Assembly (NCBI GenBank): GCA_030429235.1
Contig: JAUIDB010000002.1
Location: forward strand, 62,001 to 126,000
DNA from: Thermoanaerobaculia bacterium
GTDB lineage: Bacteria > Acidobacteriota > Thermoanaerobaculia > Multivoradales > JAIOJS01
Direction: 5' to 3'
Length of the DNA stretch: 64,000 bases
Every line of letters starts with the position of its first letter. Position 1 is the first letter of the stretch. Below the pieces are notes generated by a model. It searched no databases. It worked only from the letters and a program-made list of their open reading frames with translations, and was not told the DNA's origin. This document shows positions 24,097 through 33,435 of the stretch, in pieces. A program made the translations under genes and the position numbers.

Positions 24097-25281
24097 TCAG
24101 ACCTCCAGAGACGCTGCCAGGCTCTCGGAGATGGCCAGTCCATCGAGCGTAGGTCGAACGACCGTACCGTCGACGTCGACGTAGCCGGCCGCGGACCATC
24201 GTTCGATCAGCCCGGTGTTTTTCGCCAGTAGATCAACCCCGAACTCCTCGTTGAGCTTTCCGCAGTCGACTCCGGACGGGGTCCGGAGTCCGAGGAAGAG
24301 CCTCTCCAACAGGTGCTGGCTCGGGGAGAGTTTCTCTTCCTCCGCCACTGGGAACTCTCCGGCCAGGATCCGTCGCTGCCAGGCTGGCACCTTGCGCTCG
24401 TTCCACCAGCGTCGCCCACCCGCGAAGGAATGTGCCGAAGGGCCGAGGCCGAGGTAGGGCACGTGGTGCCAGTACTTCTGGTTGTGTCGAGAGCGGAACT
24501 CCTCCGAGAGGGCGAAGTTGGACACCTCGTACGCCGTGTATCCATGGTCCGCCAGGAAGCGATGGGTCAGACGAAAGAGTTCTCCTTGAGCCTCCTCCGG
24601 CATCTCTCGGAGCTGACCTCGGGCCTGACGGAAGCCGAAGGGCGTACCGTCATGGATGGTGAGTTGGTAGCACGAGATGTGGTGGGGACGAAGACGAACA
24701 GCGCGTTCGAGTTCGTCTCGCCAGGCCTCCGGGGTCTGGTCCGGAAGGCCGAAGATGAGGTCCAGCGAGACGGCGGAAAATCCAGCGGCCAGCACCTGCC
24801 GCACGGCCGATTCACCGGTGGCGCCATCGTGGCGCCGACCCAGGAAACGCAACTGGTCGTCGTCGAACGACTGAACCCCGAGGCTGACCGAGGCGATGCC
24901 AAGTTCGCGCCAGGATGCGCACCGTCGGGCATCGACGTCCTCCGGGTTGGCCTCGAACTGAATCCAGGGCCGAGGGGTGGTAGGCAGTTGCTCGACCACC
25001 TCTCGCAGAATGCGGCCGAGATCGGTGGAGGTGAGGGCCGAGGGGGTACCTCCCCCCAGATACAGGGTGTCGAAGGCGGATCGCCAGCTGTCCCGGTCGG
25101 AGGAAATCCGGGAAGCCCACAGTTCGATCTCGCGGCGCAGGATCTCGACGAAGAACCGTTTGCGTTCGGCGGTCCCGGTGAGGACCGAGAAATCGCAGTA
25201 GGGGCAGATCGCCGAACAGAAGGGAAGGTGGAGGTAGAGGCCCGGGGCAGTCGAGACGGCGCCTGGGCTGTGCTCCTTCAT
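24097..25281 (-). CDS. hemW: HemW-type radical SAM haem chaperone (HemN-like)
   Basis: A 394-residue radical SAM protein with the [4Fe-4S] motif C22-x3-C26-x2-C29 (FCSAICPYCDF), followed by YLGGGTPSAL and the HemN C-terminal region. HemW proteins share the coproporphyrinogen oxidase fold but insert haem rather than oxidise coproporphyrinogen. HemN enzymes normally have a longer N-terminus and an extra Cys right after the third cluster Cys (CxxxCxxC-x-C), absent here, which favours HemW. It starts 13 bases after lepA, a pairing found in many bacteria. Confidence 0.9.
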   Translation of the reverse strand: MKEHSPGAVSTAPGLYLHLPFCSAICPYCDFSVLTGTAERKRFFVEILRREIELWASRISSDRDSWRSAFDTLYLGGGTPSALTSTDLGRILREVVEQLPTTPRPWIQFEANPEDVDARRCASWRELGIASVSLGVQSFDDDQLRFLGRRHDGATGESAVRQVLAAGFSAVSLDLIFGLPDQTPEAWRDELERAVRLRPHHISCYQLTIHDGTPFGFRQARGQLREMPEEAQGELFRLTHRFLADHGYTAYEVSNFALSEEFRSRHNQKYWHHVPYLGLGPSAHSFAGGRRWWNERKVPAWQRRILAGEFPVAEEEKLSPSQHLLERLFLGLRTPSGVDCGKLNEEFGVDLLAKNTGLIERWSAAGYVDVDGTVVRPTLDGLAISESLAASLEV

Positions 25282-25294
25282 CGCAACCGAGACG

Positions 25295-27094
25295 TCACGA
25301 TCCCGGTTCCGTCTTGAGAACCGCGACGAAGGCCTTCTGTGGAATCTCGACCGAACCGACCATCTTCATCCGCTTCTTCCCCTCCTTCTGCTTCTCGAGG
25401 AGCTTGCGCTTTCGGGAGATGTCGCCCCCGTAGCACTTCGCGGTGACGTCCTTGCGGAAGGCCGAGATCGTCTTGCGGGCGATGATCGTGCCGCCGATGG
25501 CGCCCTGGATGGCGATCTTGAACTGCTGCTTGGGAATGTGTTCCTCGAGGCGTTCGCAGTAGTGCATGGCGCGAGCTCGCGCCTTGTCGCGGTGCACCAG
25601 CTGAGACAGAGCGTCGACCTGTTCGCCGTTGACCAGAATGTCGACCTTGACGAGGTCGCTGATCCGGTAGTCGATGATCTCGTAGTCGAAGGAACCGTAC
25701 CCCTGGGTCACGGTTTTGAGTCGGTCGTAGAAGTCGAACAACACTTCGGCGAGTGGCATCTCCGAGGTCAGTTCGACCCGACCCACCGAGAGGTAGTTGA
25801 AGGTCGTGTTTTCGCCGCGCCGCTCGCGGCAGAGTTCCATGACCGCTCCGATGTACCGTTCGGGGATCATCACCGCCGCCTTGATGAACGGTTCCTCGAC
25901 AAACTCGATCGCTCCTGGGTCCGGGTAGAGCGATGGGCTTTCGATCTGCAGTCGTTCGCCGGTCTTGAGCTGTACCTTGTAGCGCACGCTAGGAGCCGAG
26001 AGCAGCAGCGCGAGATCGTACTCCCGCTTGAGACGCTCTTGGACGACCTCCAGGTGGAGGAGGCCGAGGAATCCACAGCGATAGCCGAAACCGAGCGCGG
26101 CCGAAGAATCCTTCTCGTAGGTCAGGGCGGCATCGTTGAGAGCCAGTTTGTCGAGAGCTCGCCCGAGATCCTCGTACTCGTCCGACGAGAGCGGGTAGAT
26201 CGACGAGAAGACGACCGGCTTCGCTTCTTGATAGCCCGGCAAGGGCTCGGTCACCGGCTTCTCCGCGTCGGTGATGGTGTCGCCGATGGCGATATCCTGG
26301 ATCGCTTTGATCCCGGCGATGACGTAGCCCACCTCGCCGGAAGCGAGCTGCTTGGTCGGCACGCGCTTGAGCTTGAGCAGGCCGAGTTCCTCGATCTGGT
26401 ACTCCTTGTCCGAGTGCATCAGGAGGATCGTCTGGCCCTTCTCGAGGGTTCCTTCGCGTACGCGAACCAAGAGCACTACGCCCCGGTAGGCGTCGTACTG
26501 GGCATCGAAGATCAGTGCCGACGGGGGAAGCGCCGGATCACCACTGGGAGCCGGAAGGCGCTGCACGATGGCCTCCAGGACCTCGTCGATTCCCTCGCCC
26601 GTCTTGGCCGAGCAGGGGAGGGCCTCGAAGGGGTCGAGGCCGAGGTCGGCGTCGATCTCCTCTCGAGCGCGCTCCACGTCGGCCGCCGGCAAGTCGATCT
26701 TGTTGATCACCGGCACGATCTCGAGGTCGTATTCGAGAGCGAGGTAGAGGTTGGCGACGGTCTGGGCCTCGACGCCTTGGGCGGCGTCGACGATCAGCAG
26801 CGCACCTTCGCACGACATCAACGAGCGCCGCACCTCGTGGGAAAAGTCTACGTGTCCGGGAGTATCGATGAGGTTCAGGTGGTAGGTGATTCCGTCGCGA
26901 GCGGTGTACTCGAGGGTCACAGTGTTGCTCTTGATGGTGATGCCTCGCTCGCGCTCGATATCCATCGAATCCAGAATCTGGTCCCGAAACTCGCGCTGTT
27001 CCACTCCGCCGCACTGCTGAATGAGTCGATCCGCCAGGGTCGACTTCCCGTGATCGATGTGGGCGATGATGCAGAAATTCCTGGTGGTGTCCAA
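25295..27094 (-). CDS. lepA: LepA (elongation factor 4) translational GTPase
   Basis: GTPase motifs: G1 AHIDHGKST, G2 region RERGITIKSNTV, G3 DTPGHVDF, G4 NKIDLP, G5 CSAKTG. The LepA-specific C-terminal domain contains VTAKCYGGDISRKRKLLEKQ. EF4 acts on ribosomes during initiation or under stress. I choose the TTG at 27094 (DTTRNFCIIAHIDHGKST), which has GAGGA five bases upstream and gives 599 residues, the usual length; an ATG at 27157 would add 21 residues of unusual composition. It lies between the endonuclease-family gene and hemW. Confidence 0.95.
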   Translation of the reverse strand: MDTTRNFCIIAHIDHGKSTLADRLIQQCGGVEQREFRDQILDSMDIERERGITIKSNTVTLEYTARDGITYHLNLIDTPGHVDFSHEVRRSLMSCEGALLIVDAAQGVEAQTVANLYLALEYDLEIVPVINKIDLPAADVERAREEIDADLGLDPFEALPCSAKTGEGIDEVLEAIVQRLPAPSGDPALPPSALIFDAQYDAYRGVVLLVRVREGTLEKGQTILLMHSDKEYQIEELGLLKLKRVPTKQLASGEVGYVIAGIKAIQDIAIGDTITDAEKPVTEPLPGYQEAKPVVFSSIYPLSSDEYEDLGRALDKLALNDAALTYEKDSSAALGFGYRCGFLGLLHLEVVQERLKREYDLALLLSAPSVRYKVQLKTGERLQIESPSLYPDPGAIEFVEEPFIKAAVMIPERYIGAVMELCRERRGENTTFNYLSVGRVELTSEMPLAEVLFDFYDRLKTVTQGYGSFDYEIIDYRISDLVKVDILVNGEQVDALSQLVHRDKARARAMHYCERLEEHIPKQQFKIAIQGAIGGTIIARKTISAFRKDVTAKCYGGDISRKRKLLEKQKEGKKRMKMVGSVEIPQKAFVAVLKTEPGS

Positions 27095-27167
27095 GGCGGT
27101 CCTCGAGCAGTTGGGTCGGGCGGTGGCTCGCGGCGTGACGGCCGGCGAACGCCGCATGGTATCAGAG

Positions 27168-28121
27168 CTAAGGGCTCAGAATACGGGGAGCATCGGGGGT
27201 CGAGACCGCGGGTTCCGCCACGATCGGGATCCGGGCGGGCCGGATGTCCGCCACCACGGCCAGGTGGTCGGAGACCACGGTGTCGAGTGTCTGGTAGCCG
27301 CTGAACTCGAGTTCCCTCGAGAGCAGTACCCAGTCGAGCCGGCGCCAGGGTCGTACCGCCGGGAAGGTCGGGGCCTTGTGGTAGGGCTGGTGGCTGCGCA
27401 GGCCCAGTCGCCGGATGAGAGGACGGAACTGTCGGCTCTCCCGGCACCAGGAGGCGTTGAGATCGCCGACCACGATCAGGGGACGGGTGCGATGGCTGAG
27501 GTGGTGGGCGAGCAGTCGAATCTGTCGCCGTCGAATCGCCGGGTGCAGGGCCTCGAAGTGGGTCGAGACGACATCGACTTCGAAGCTCCAGCCCGGAACC
27601 TCGACTGTGGCGACCACGAACCCCTTGGTATCGCGCCACGATGAGCCAAAGCGGTGCGATTCCGGAGCCAGCAACTCGTCCCGACTGATCAGCGCGGTCC
27701 CCGAAACGAGGTTGGCCGCGCCGAGACCGAACGGGTTGTGCTCCCCCAGGAAGGTGTGGTTGTGCTCGATTCTGCGCGCCAGGACTTCGACGTGGTGGAA
27801 GTTTCCGCTCCAGGTAGAGGGCCCGTCGGCTTCCTGCAGGGCGACGACGTCGGGGGCTTGCTCGCCGATGAGATCACCGATACGAGACAGGTTGTCGACC
27901 AACTGCCGGCGTCCGAGGAGGGCCTGATGGGTGGCGATACCTCGTCCGTGCGCGATGTTGAGGGTCAGTACGCGCAGCGTGTCGATGCCGTGGGGATCGA
28001 TCAGGGGCGCGAGAGGGGACCGAGTCCATTGCGGCTCGGCAATCCAACGGGGAACACCGATCCGCTGCGGCAAGCGAGATAGGCTGGGTAGAGCGAGGGC
28101 AGATCGAAGCGTTTTGACCAT
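27168..28121 (-). CDS. Endonuclease/exonuclease/phosphatase (EEP) family protein
   Basis: A 317-residue protein with the EEP metal-site blocks: LNIAHGRG (Asn), LQEADGPS (Glu), STHFEALHP (His), GDLNASW (Asp/Asn) and SDHLAVVADI (Asp-His pair). The fold covers DNases, sphingomyelinases and inositol phosphatases; the substrate is not readable. There is no clear signal peptide. A TAGTCT at 28133-28138 lies 11 bases before the ATG, so the message may be leaderless or nearly so. lepA and hemW follow on the same strand. Confidence 0.88.
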   Translation of the reverse strand: MVKTLRSALALPSLSRLPQRIGVPRWIAEPQWTRSPLAPLIDPHGIDTLRVLTLNIAHGRGIATHQALLGRRQLVDNLSRIGDLIGEQAPDVVALQEADGPSTWSGNFHHVEVLARRIEHNHTFLGEHNPFGLGAANLVSGTALISRDELLAPESHRFGSSWRDTKGFVVATVEVPGWSFEVDVVSTHFEALHPAIRRRQIRLLAHHLSHRTRPLIVVGDLNASWCRESRQFRPLIRRLGLRSHQPYHKAPTFPAVRPWRRLDWVLLSRELEFSGYQTLDTVVSDHLAVVADIRPARIPIVAEPAVSTPDAPRILSP

Positions 28122-28186
28122 AGCCGCACGTGAGACTAGCAGATGATCGAGTCGATCGGCCCCTGATCGCGGGGGCGGAGGTCAGA

Positions 28187-30493
28187 TCACCAGGCTGTGG
28201 TGTCTCCCGATTCGAAACCGTCGGCGAAGATCTGTTGGCTGGCGGCCCAGCCGAGCAGGAACTCCCGCAGGGCGTCCGGCGGATTCAGCGAGCGAGCCGA
28301 GCCCTCCTGATTGATGCTGTTGACACCGTGGCAGCCGTCGCACACCCGGATCTCCCCAGGCTGGAAAGTGATCCAGTTGCGTTCCCGGACCACCGGGGTA
28401 CCGTCGGGTTCGGTCGATTGCCAGACCATGGCCCGACGAGCGGGGACGGTGGCGGCGGTGGAACCGTCGAGAGCGACCGCCACACTGCCAGCTGGGCCTC
28501 CAGGATTGGGTGGATTCTGTACCGCTGGGTCGTGCATCACCTGGGCGAGAACCCGCCGCCCGTTGGCCGGGGTGTCGATGCCACCGATACCTCGGATCTG
28601 GTCCCCCTGGAAGTACTGGAGGTGGGCCACGTCGTAGATCGTGCCCGGCTCACCGATGGTCTGGATTCCGCCCGGCACGCGCAGGTTGAAGGGTTGCTGC
28701 CGATCGGCGACGTCGCGGGCGGTCATGTCGCGCACCACCATCAACGCCAGGTCGCGCTCGGCCAGCCACTGCTGGAACTGTGACGGATCGACGCCGGCTT
28801 CGGTGAACATCTGTTGCTCCGGAGCCTCGAGCGGAAAGGACCGTGCCGGTGGCAGAGTTCGGGACCGCACCTCGACGGGCTGCAGCTCCCACATCTCGAC
28901 GTCCGTGTAGGTCACGAGTTCGTCTGGATCCCAGTACTGGACCGATTCGACGATCCCGGAGGTCAGCTCGCCGCCCGCGGCGGGCTCGAGATAGCCACCG
29001 GACAGCGCGAGCTGTCGCAGCCGGAACTCGTAGCGGGCCACTGGGTGGTGGCGGTCTCCGTCGTTGTTGGCCTGGCGGGTCTCGAAGGTATGAGCCGCTA
29101 CGACGTTGCCGTTGGACAGGACGACGGGATCTCGATAGTGACCGCTGTGATCGGCGGGGGGAGGGCTGCCGTCCGGAACCACGGAGTCGGTCGACGGGTG
29201 CGTTTCGTAGGTGACGGCGATCTGGTCGGCAAGCGTCGTTTCCGGCGCGAGGATCGAGATGAGCTGGCCGGAGGCGTGGGTCTGGAACTCGGGAGCATCG
29301 ACGGCCCAGTAGCGTCCCGGAGAACTCGGATCCTCGGTAATCTGCAGGACGTTCAGGATCGGGTTCGGATTGAACCGACCGCTATTGTCGTCGAAGAAGT
29401 TGACCAGGTTGGGGTCATCGTCGAGAGACCGCTCGAAGTAGTCGTGAAACTCGTGCCGCCCCAGATGGTTGAGCACCTCCTCACGGGTTCCGTCCTCCTC
29501 GATCTGCCAGGGAAAGAAGTGGTTCAGCCTGTGGCCTACCAAGTTGGTGCCTTGCAACAGGTCGGTGCGGGAGGGGCGGGGTTCGGGGAACACTTCCTCG
29601 ACCGCCGGCAAGCGTGCCGCGGCGGCCGATTCGTCGGCAAAGTCGAAGGTGCCGTAGATCGTGCCAGTGGAACTGGTGTGGTCGGCGTCGGCCTGTTGGT
29701 CGCGCTGCAGGTGGTCCCAGCGCGTGAAGAGGACGCGGCCATAGCTATCGATCATCGGATCGAACGAACCCGAGGGGGAGTGCTGCAACAGAAAGAGGTC
29801 ACCATCGGCGGCGGCTGCGGTCGGGTCGAGGCTCCAGAGGCCGGTGGGAGTCTCGGTGGACTCGTACTCGTCGTGCTGAGGGTAGAGATGCCGGGCGCCG
29901 TTTCTCGGACGGTCGGAAACGAAGAGAATCCTGCCATCGGTGCCGTACGTAGGACTGACGTTGTTGTAGTCCTCGGGTTGCTTCGGGACCTTGGTGATCA
30001 CCGCTGTCTCGCCCTGGCCGAGGCCCGTGATCTCGTAGAGCTGCCAGTAGTAGTCCTCCCAGACGTAGCGCTCTTCGGTGGAGCCGATGACCATGCTGAA
30101 GACCGCCTTGGTGCCGCTCCAATGGACGGCCGGGTCTCGCACCGAGATGGAGTCGGCACCTTGGAAGACATCGGTCTCGCCAAACCCTGCTTCCTCGGTG
30201 AGGTTCCGGAGAAGGGGAGAACCGCTCGGGTAGCGGATCCACAGGTCGCCGCCCCGGCCACTCCGCGACACACGCCCATTGTGGTTGGCGAACACCGATC
30301 CGATGGTGGCGAAGTCGTCGGGGATCGGCAGCTGGGTGACGAATAGGACCGGGTACTGGAGGGTGGGTCCGCCGCCGGTCACGGCGTCGCCCGCCGGTTC
30401 GCTGGCGGCCACGAGCAGCGAAGACAGTGCGACGAAGCTGAGCAGGGCCCCGAGACGCGAAGCGAGGGACAGGGAGGAACGGGTATGCAGCAT
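28187..30493 (-). CDS. Exported propeller / mono-haem c protein resembling hydrazine synthase alpha, tagged GFESGDTTAW
   Basis: A 768-residue exported protein. Signal peptide at residues about 9-30 (LGALLSFVALSSLLVA). The middle carries PD40/WD40-like motifs (VSPTYGTDGRILFVSDRP; FDPMIDSYGRVLFTRWDHL), as in the hydrazine-synthase-alpha middle-domain family. Near the C-terminus one haem c motif, CDGCH at 718-722, follows ITFQPGEIRV. The last residues are QIFADGFESGDTTAW. The family is common in environmental bacteria that do not perform anammox, so function is open: an extracytoplasmic redox or binding protein. AGGAG lies before the ATG at 30493. Confidence 0.82.
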   Translation of the reverse strand: MLHTRSSLSLASRLGALLSFVALSSLLVAASEPAGDAVTGGGPTLQYPVLFVTQLPIPDDFATIGSVFANHNGRVSRSGRGGDLWIRYPSGSPLLRNLTEEAGFGETDVFQGADSISVRDPAVHWSGTKAVFSMVIGSTEERYVWEDYYWQLYEITGLGQGETAVITKVPKQPEDYNNVSPTYGTDGRILFVSDRPRNGARHLYPQHDEYESTETPTGLWSLDPTAAAADGDLFLLQHSPSGSFDPMIDSYGRVLFTRWDHLQRDQQADADHTSSTGTIYGTFDFADESAAAARLPAVEEVFPEPRPSRTDLLQGTNLVGHRLNHFFPWQIEEDGTREEVLNHLGRHEFHDYFERSLDDDPNLVNFFDDNSGRFNPNPILNVLQITEDPSSPGRYWAVDAPEFQTHASGQLISILAPETTLADQIAVTYETHPSTDSVVPDGSPPPADHSGHYRDPVVLSNGNVVAAHTFETRQANNDGDRHHPVARYEFRLRQLALSGGYLEPAAGGELTSGIVESVQYWDPDELVTYTDVEMWELQPVEVRSRTLPPARSFPLEAPEQQMFTEAGVDPSQFQQWLAERDLALMVVRDMTARDVADRQQPFNLRVPGGIQTIGEPGTIYDVAHLQYFQGDQIRGIGGIDTPANGRRVLAQVMHDPAVQNPPNPGGPAGSVAVALDGSTAATVPARRAMVWQSTEPDGTPVVRERNWITFQPGEIRVCDGCHGVNSINQEGSARSLNPPDALREFLLGWAASQQIFADGFESGDTTAW

Positions 30494-30583
30494 GGTGTCT
30501 CCTGAATGAGGACACGACGCTAGCAGCGACTCCGCGCGAGGCGCAGTGAATTCGGTCACACCCGGTCGACGGCTCTCCTGCGA

Positions 30584-31345
30584 CTAGGGAGTCGCGGACA
30601 GTGGGGTAATTCGAGGGTCTTCGAGCCGCACTTGCGAAACCGGACGAAGCCTCTCGGCGACGGTCTCGGCGGTGACCTCCACGAGGGGGAGGGAGTGGTC
30701 ATCGCGTCCGAGGTTTTCCTGGTCGAACAGTAGGATGCCGCCGATTCGTCGGTAGTTGTGCAGTCGTCGAAAGCGCAAGCCTCGGGTTCCGTTGGTGTTG
30801 ACGTAGGTGTAGGCGAACTGCTCGAGCCGGGCGGACTCGGGATCGAACCAGTACATGTACTCGTCGGAAGCGTCTGTGCTGCTGCCGGTCTCGAAGGTCA
30901 CATGCACCCGATGCAAGGCGCGCCCTTGCCAGTCGGTCGGTCCGAGATCCTGGTAGAGCACGCTGGGGTCGGCGAGCCGAAAGGGCAGCAGCGCAAAGTA
31001 GACCCGCTGCATCACCCAATCCCGCCAGGCCTGCTGCTGGTCGGGCGCGACGTCGAGCGGTCGGCCGAACTCGCGGACTTCGACCGAGTCGTTGGTCGTG
31101 CGGACCCAGCGTTGCCTCTCGCCTTGCGCCTCCTGGACCGTGTGTGTGAAGAGTCCGCCCTCCATCGTCGAGGTGACGGCGAAACAGCCGGATCGCGAGC
31201 AGATGTCGAAACTGGCGGTACTGGCGGTGTACAGCAGGCCACCGTGGAACTCGATCGAGCGCTGCACGATCTCGGGCGGCTCTGCGGTCGCCGCGGCGGT
31301 CGTGGTCAGGCCACAGAACAGGGTGATCAGGAGGGCTCGGTTCAT
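30584..31345 (-). CDS. Exported DUF6503-like protein
   Basis: A 253-residue protein with a signal peptide (ALLITLFCGLTTTAAATA). The body matches what I recall of DUF6503: IEFHGGLLYTASTASFDIC near the N-terminus, VYFALLPFRLADPSVLYQDLG, then VHVTFETG...EYMYWFDPES and LRFRRLHNYRRIGGILLFD. The family is found in outer-envelope or periplasmic proteins of unknown function, with a lipocalin/LolA-like beta architecture likely. The ATG at 31345 overlaps the dehydrogenase stop (ATGA), so the two are co-translated although their roles are not obviously linked. Confidence 0.75.
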   Translation of the reverse strand: MNRALLITLFCGLTTTAAATAEPPEIVQRSIEFHGGLLYTASTASFDICSRSGCFAVTSTMEGGLFTHTVQEAQGERQRWVRTTNDSVEVREFGRPLDVAPDQQQAWRDWVMQRVYFALLPFRLADPSVLYQDLGPTDWQGRALHRVHVTFETGSSTDASDEYMYWFDPESARLEQFAYTYVNTNGTRGLRFRRLHNYRRIGGILLFDQENLGRDDHSLPLVEVTAETVAERLRPVSQVRLEDPRITPLSATP

Positions 31346-32430
31346 TCTTCTTCGGTGGCGTCGGAGCGGGCGGCGTTTCCGGGGGCGGCCTGCAACCGCT
31401 CTTCCGCTAGAGCTCGAGCTACGGTGGCGGGTGCGGTTCCGGATTGGTCCGAGCGTTCGAGAACCTCCGAGATCAGAACACCGACGCGTTCCACTCGCCG
31501 CAGCAAGTCTTCGGGGGTGTCGCCCTCCACCAGAGTACCCAGGGCCAACGCTCCTCCCGAGTTCAGCACATAGTCGGGGAGGTAGGTGATGCCCCGTTCG
31601 TGGAGTCGTGGCCCGTCTTCTGCTTCTCCGAGCTGGTTGTTGGCCGATCCCGCGACGATCTGGCACGCTAACCGCGGGATCGTCTCCCGGTTCAGGATGC
31701 CTCCGACGGCGCACGGTACGAAGAGATCGCAGGGCGTTTCGTAGACCTGCTCCGGGGTGACGAGCTCGGCGTCGAACTCGGCGGCGAGACGTTCGGCACG
31801 GGCACTGTCCAGATCGCTGAGCAAGAGCTTCGCTCCGGCGTCGTGGAGGCGCCGAGCCAAGGGTTCTCCTACATCGCCCAGGCCCTGGACCAAGGCCGAG
31901 AGTCCCTGCAGGGTCGATTGATCGAAGCGCCAGCGAACCCCGGCCAGAATGCCGTGGTAGACCCCGTGGGCGGTAAAGGGCCCCGGATCCATCACGCTAC
32001 CGTCGGGTTGGACGCCGTGGACGTGGCGGGTGTGTCGAGCCAACCAAGCCATGTCCTCCGGTGTCGTTCCCAGGTCTTCGCCCGTCCCGAACGCACCGTC
32101 CATCGACTCGAGCAGTCGACCGTACCGTTCGAGTAGCCCTCGGCGCTCCGGCGGATCGAGGGGACGGCTCAGGGCCAGGACCGCCTTGCCACCTCCGCGG
32201 GGCAGATCGAGCGAGGCCCACTTGTAGCTCATGCCCTCGGCCAGCCGGAGGGCATCGCGGAGGCCGTCCGTGGGTTGTTCGTAGACCTTCATCCGGGTAC
32301 CGCCGACCGGTGTTCCCCGCCGGCTCGAGTGAAGTGCCACGAACACCCAGGCTGCCGTGGCCTCGTCGCGGCGGATGACGACGACTTCTCCTGGCCAGTC
32401 CCGGATCATCCGCTTGAGCTGCTCGATCAT
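31342..32430 (-). CDS. Leucine dehydrogenase-like amino-acid dehydrogenase (Glu/Leu/Phe/Val family)
   Basis: A 362-residue NAD(P)-dependent enzyme for oxidative deamination of an amino acid to a 2-oxoacid. The substrate block GGTRMKVY and catalytic Lys region YKWASLDLPRGGGKAV are in place, with EDLGTTPEDM, then a Rossmann domain (VQGLGDVGEPLARRLHDAG) and SDLDSARAERLA, and late motifs FVPCAVGGILN and AGSANNQL. It resembles leucine/phenylalanine dehydrogenases more than hexameric glutamate dehydrogenase. It is transcribed from a leaderless-type promoter and overlaps the next gene by 4 bases. Its 2-oxoacid product could feed a lipoyl-type or ferredoxin oxidoreductase. Confidence 0.9.
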   Translation of the reverse strand: MIEQLKRMIRDWPGEVVVIRRDEATAAWVFVALHSSRRGTPVGGTRMKVYEQPTDGLRDALRLAEGMSYKWASLDLPRGGGKAVLALSRPLDPPERRGLLERYGRLLESMDGAFGTGEDLGTTPEDMAWLARHTRHVHGVQPDGSVMDPGPFTAHGVYHGILAGVRWRFDQSTLQGLSALVQGLGDVGEPLARRLHDAGAKLLLSDLDSARAERLAAEFDAELVTPEQVYETPCDLFVPCAVGGILNRETIPRLACQIVAGSANNQLGEAEDGPRLHERGITYLPDYVLNSGGALALGTLVEGDTPEDLLRRVERVGVLISEVLERSDQSGTAPATVARALAEERLQAAPGNAARSDATEEE

Positions 32431-32437
32431 GGATCGA

Positions 32438-32443
32438 ATAATA
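32438..32443 (-). promoter_or_regulatory. -10 element (TATTAT) of a leaderless promoter
   Basis: On the minus strand TATTAT, five of six bases of the consensus, ends seven bases before the ATG of the amino-acid dehydrogenase. No Shine-Dalgarno is present. Confidence 0.6.
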
Positions 32444-32498
32444 GTCGACGGCGCAACGCAACACCCAGCAGACTCGTATGCAGGATTGGGAGGTAGGT

Positions 32499-33425
32499 AT
32501 GAGCGACAGCGAGCGGGAGCGGCCCCTGGAAGACCTGGGATTCGGACGGGAGGACCAGCCCGACGATGACCTCGTCGTGAACCGAGAGCTCGAAGAGACG
32601 GTAGCGTTGGAGGACGGCTGGCAGGTCGACGACCCGTCCCAGCGGTCTCGAGGCGGAGGAGCGGGCCGCTGGATCCTGGTCGGGTTCCTGATCCTGCTGT
32701 TGGCCGGGGCTTTGTGGTGGTTCCTCGGTCGCGGCACCCCGAAGCCCGAGACCCTCGCCGCGCCGGCTCCGGCCGAAGCGACGGCCGAGGCAGAACCCAA
32801 GCCCCTGGGCAAGCCAGCGGAGGAACTCGACCCCCTCGAGATTCCCGGTCTCGACCAGAGCGACGAGGTCGTGCGCCAACTCGTGGCGCGTCTCTCGAAC
32901 CACCCCGAACTCGCCGCGTGGCTGGCCACCGACCGGCTAGTACGCCGGTTTGTGGTGAGTGTGGTCAACGTATCGGAAGGGGTGAACCCGAGGAAGCACC
33001 TCCCCGTGCAGAAGCTCGAGGGTGCGTATGCCGTCGACCGGGTCGGCGGAGGGACCTACCCTGATCCCACGAGCTACGATCGCTACGGGCTCGCGGTCGC
33101 GGTCTTCACATCGATCGACCCCGAGGGCGCGGCCGAACTCTACTCTCGGCTGCGACCCCTCTTCACCGAGGCCTATCGGGACCTGGGATATCCCCGCGGT
33201 GACTTCGACGACGCCATGCGAGCGACGATCGAGCGGCTCTTGCAGGCACCGATTCCCGAGACGCCACCAGCCCTGGTCCAGGGAGTGGGTGTCTGGCGCT
33301 ACGAAGATCCGCGGTTGGAGGCCCTGCCGGCAGTGGAGAAGCAGTTCCTGCGTCTGGGACCCACCCAACAGCGGGCCGTCAAGGAGCAGTTGCAGCGGCT
33401 GGCTTCGGCCCTCGGGATGAGTTGA
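32499..33425 (+). CDS. DUF3014 domain membrane-anchored protein
   Basis: A 308-residue protein: an acidic cytoplasmic N-terminus of about 55 residues, one membrane helix (WILVGFLILLLAGALWWFLG), a Pro/Ala/Glu linker, then a DUF3014 domain with LPVQKLEGAYAV, YDRYGLAVAVFTSIDPEGAA, LYSRLRPLFTEAYRDLGYP and DPRLEALPAVEKQFLRLGP. It is probably anchored in the inner membrane with the domain in the periplasm. Function is unknown. GGGAGG lies five bases before the ATG at 32499. Confidence 0.85.
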   Translation: MSDSERERPLEDLGFGREDQPDDDLVVNRELEETVALEDGWQVDDPSQRSRGGGAGRWILVGFLILLLAGALWWFLGRGTPKPETLAAPAPAEATAEAEPKPLGKPAEELDPLEIPGLDQSDEVVRQLVARLSNHPELAAWLATDRLVRRFVVSVVNVSEGVNPRKHLPVQKLEGAYAVDRVGGGTYPDPTSYDRYGLAVAVFTSIDPEGAAELYSRLRPLFTEAYRDLGYPRGDFDDAMRATIERLLQAPIPETPPALVQGVGVWRYEDPRLEALPAVEKQFLRLGPTQQRAVKEQLQRLASALGMS

Positions 33426-33435
33426 CCACCCAGCC

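Noticed and set aside
27158-27164. TGATAC as a lepA -10 element
   Set aside because: It abuts the ATG at 27157, which I do not take as the start, and lepA sits directly downstream of the endonuclease-family gene on the same strand.
25538-27304. 588-codon open frame antisense to lepA
   Set aside because: It mirrors the lepA codons in a high-GC genome, has no family signature, and lepA on the other strand is unmistakable.
28814-30346. 510-codon plus-strand frame opposite the haem/propeller gene
   Set aside because: Low-complexity Val/Gly/Arg composition typical of antisense frames; the minus-strand protein has a signal peptide, repeats and a haem motif.
28187-30493. Hydrazine synthase proper (anammox)
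   Set aside because: Only one haem motif, no beta or gamma subunits and no anammox genes nearby; similarity is limited to the family's middle domain.
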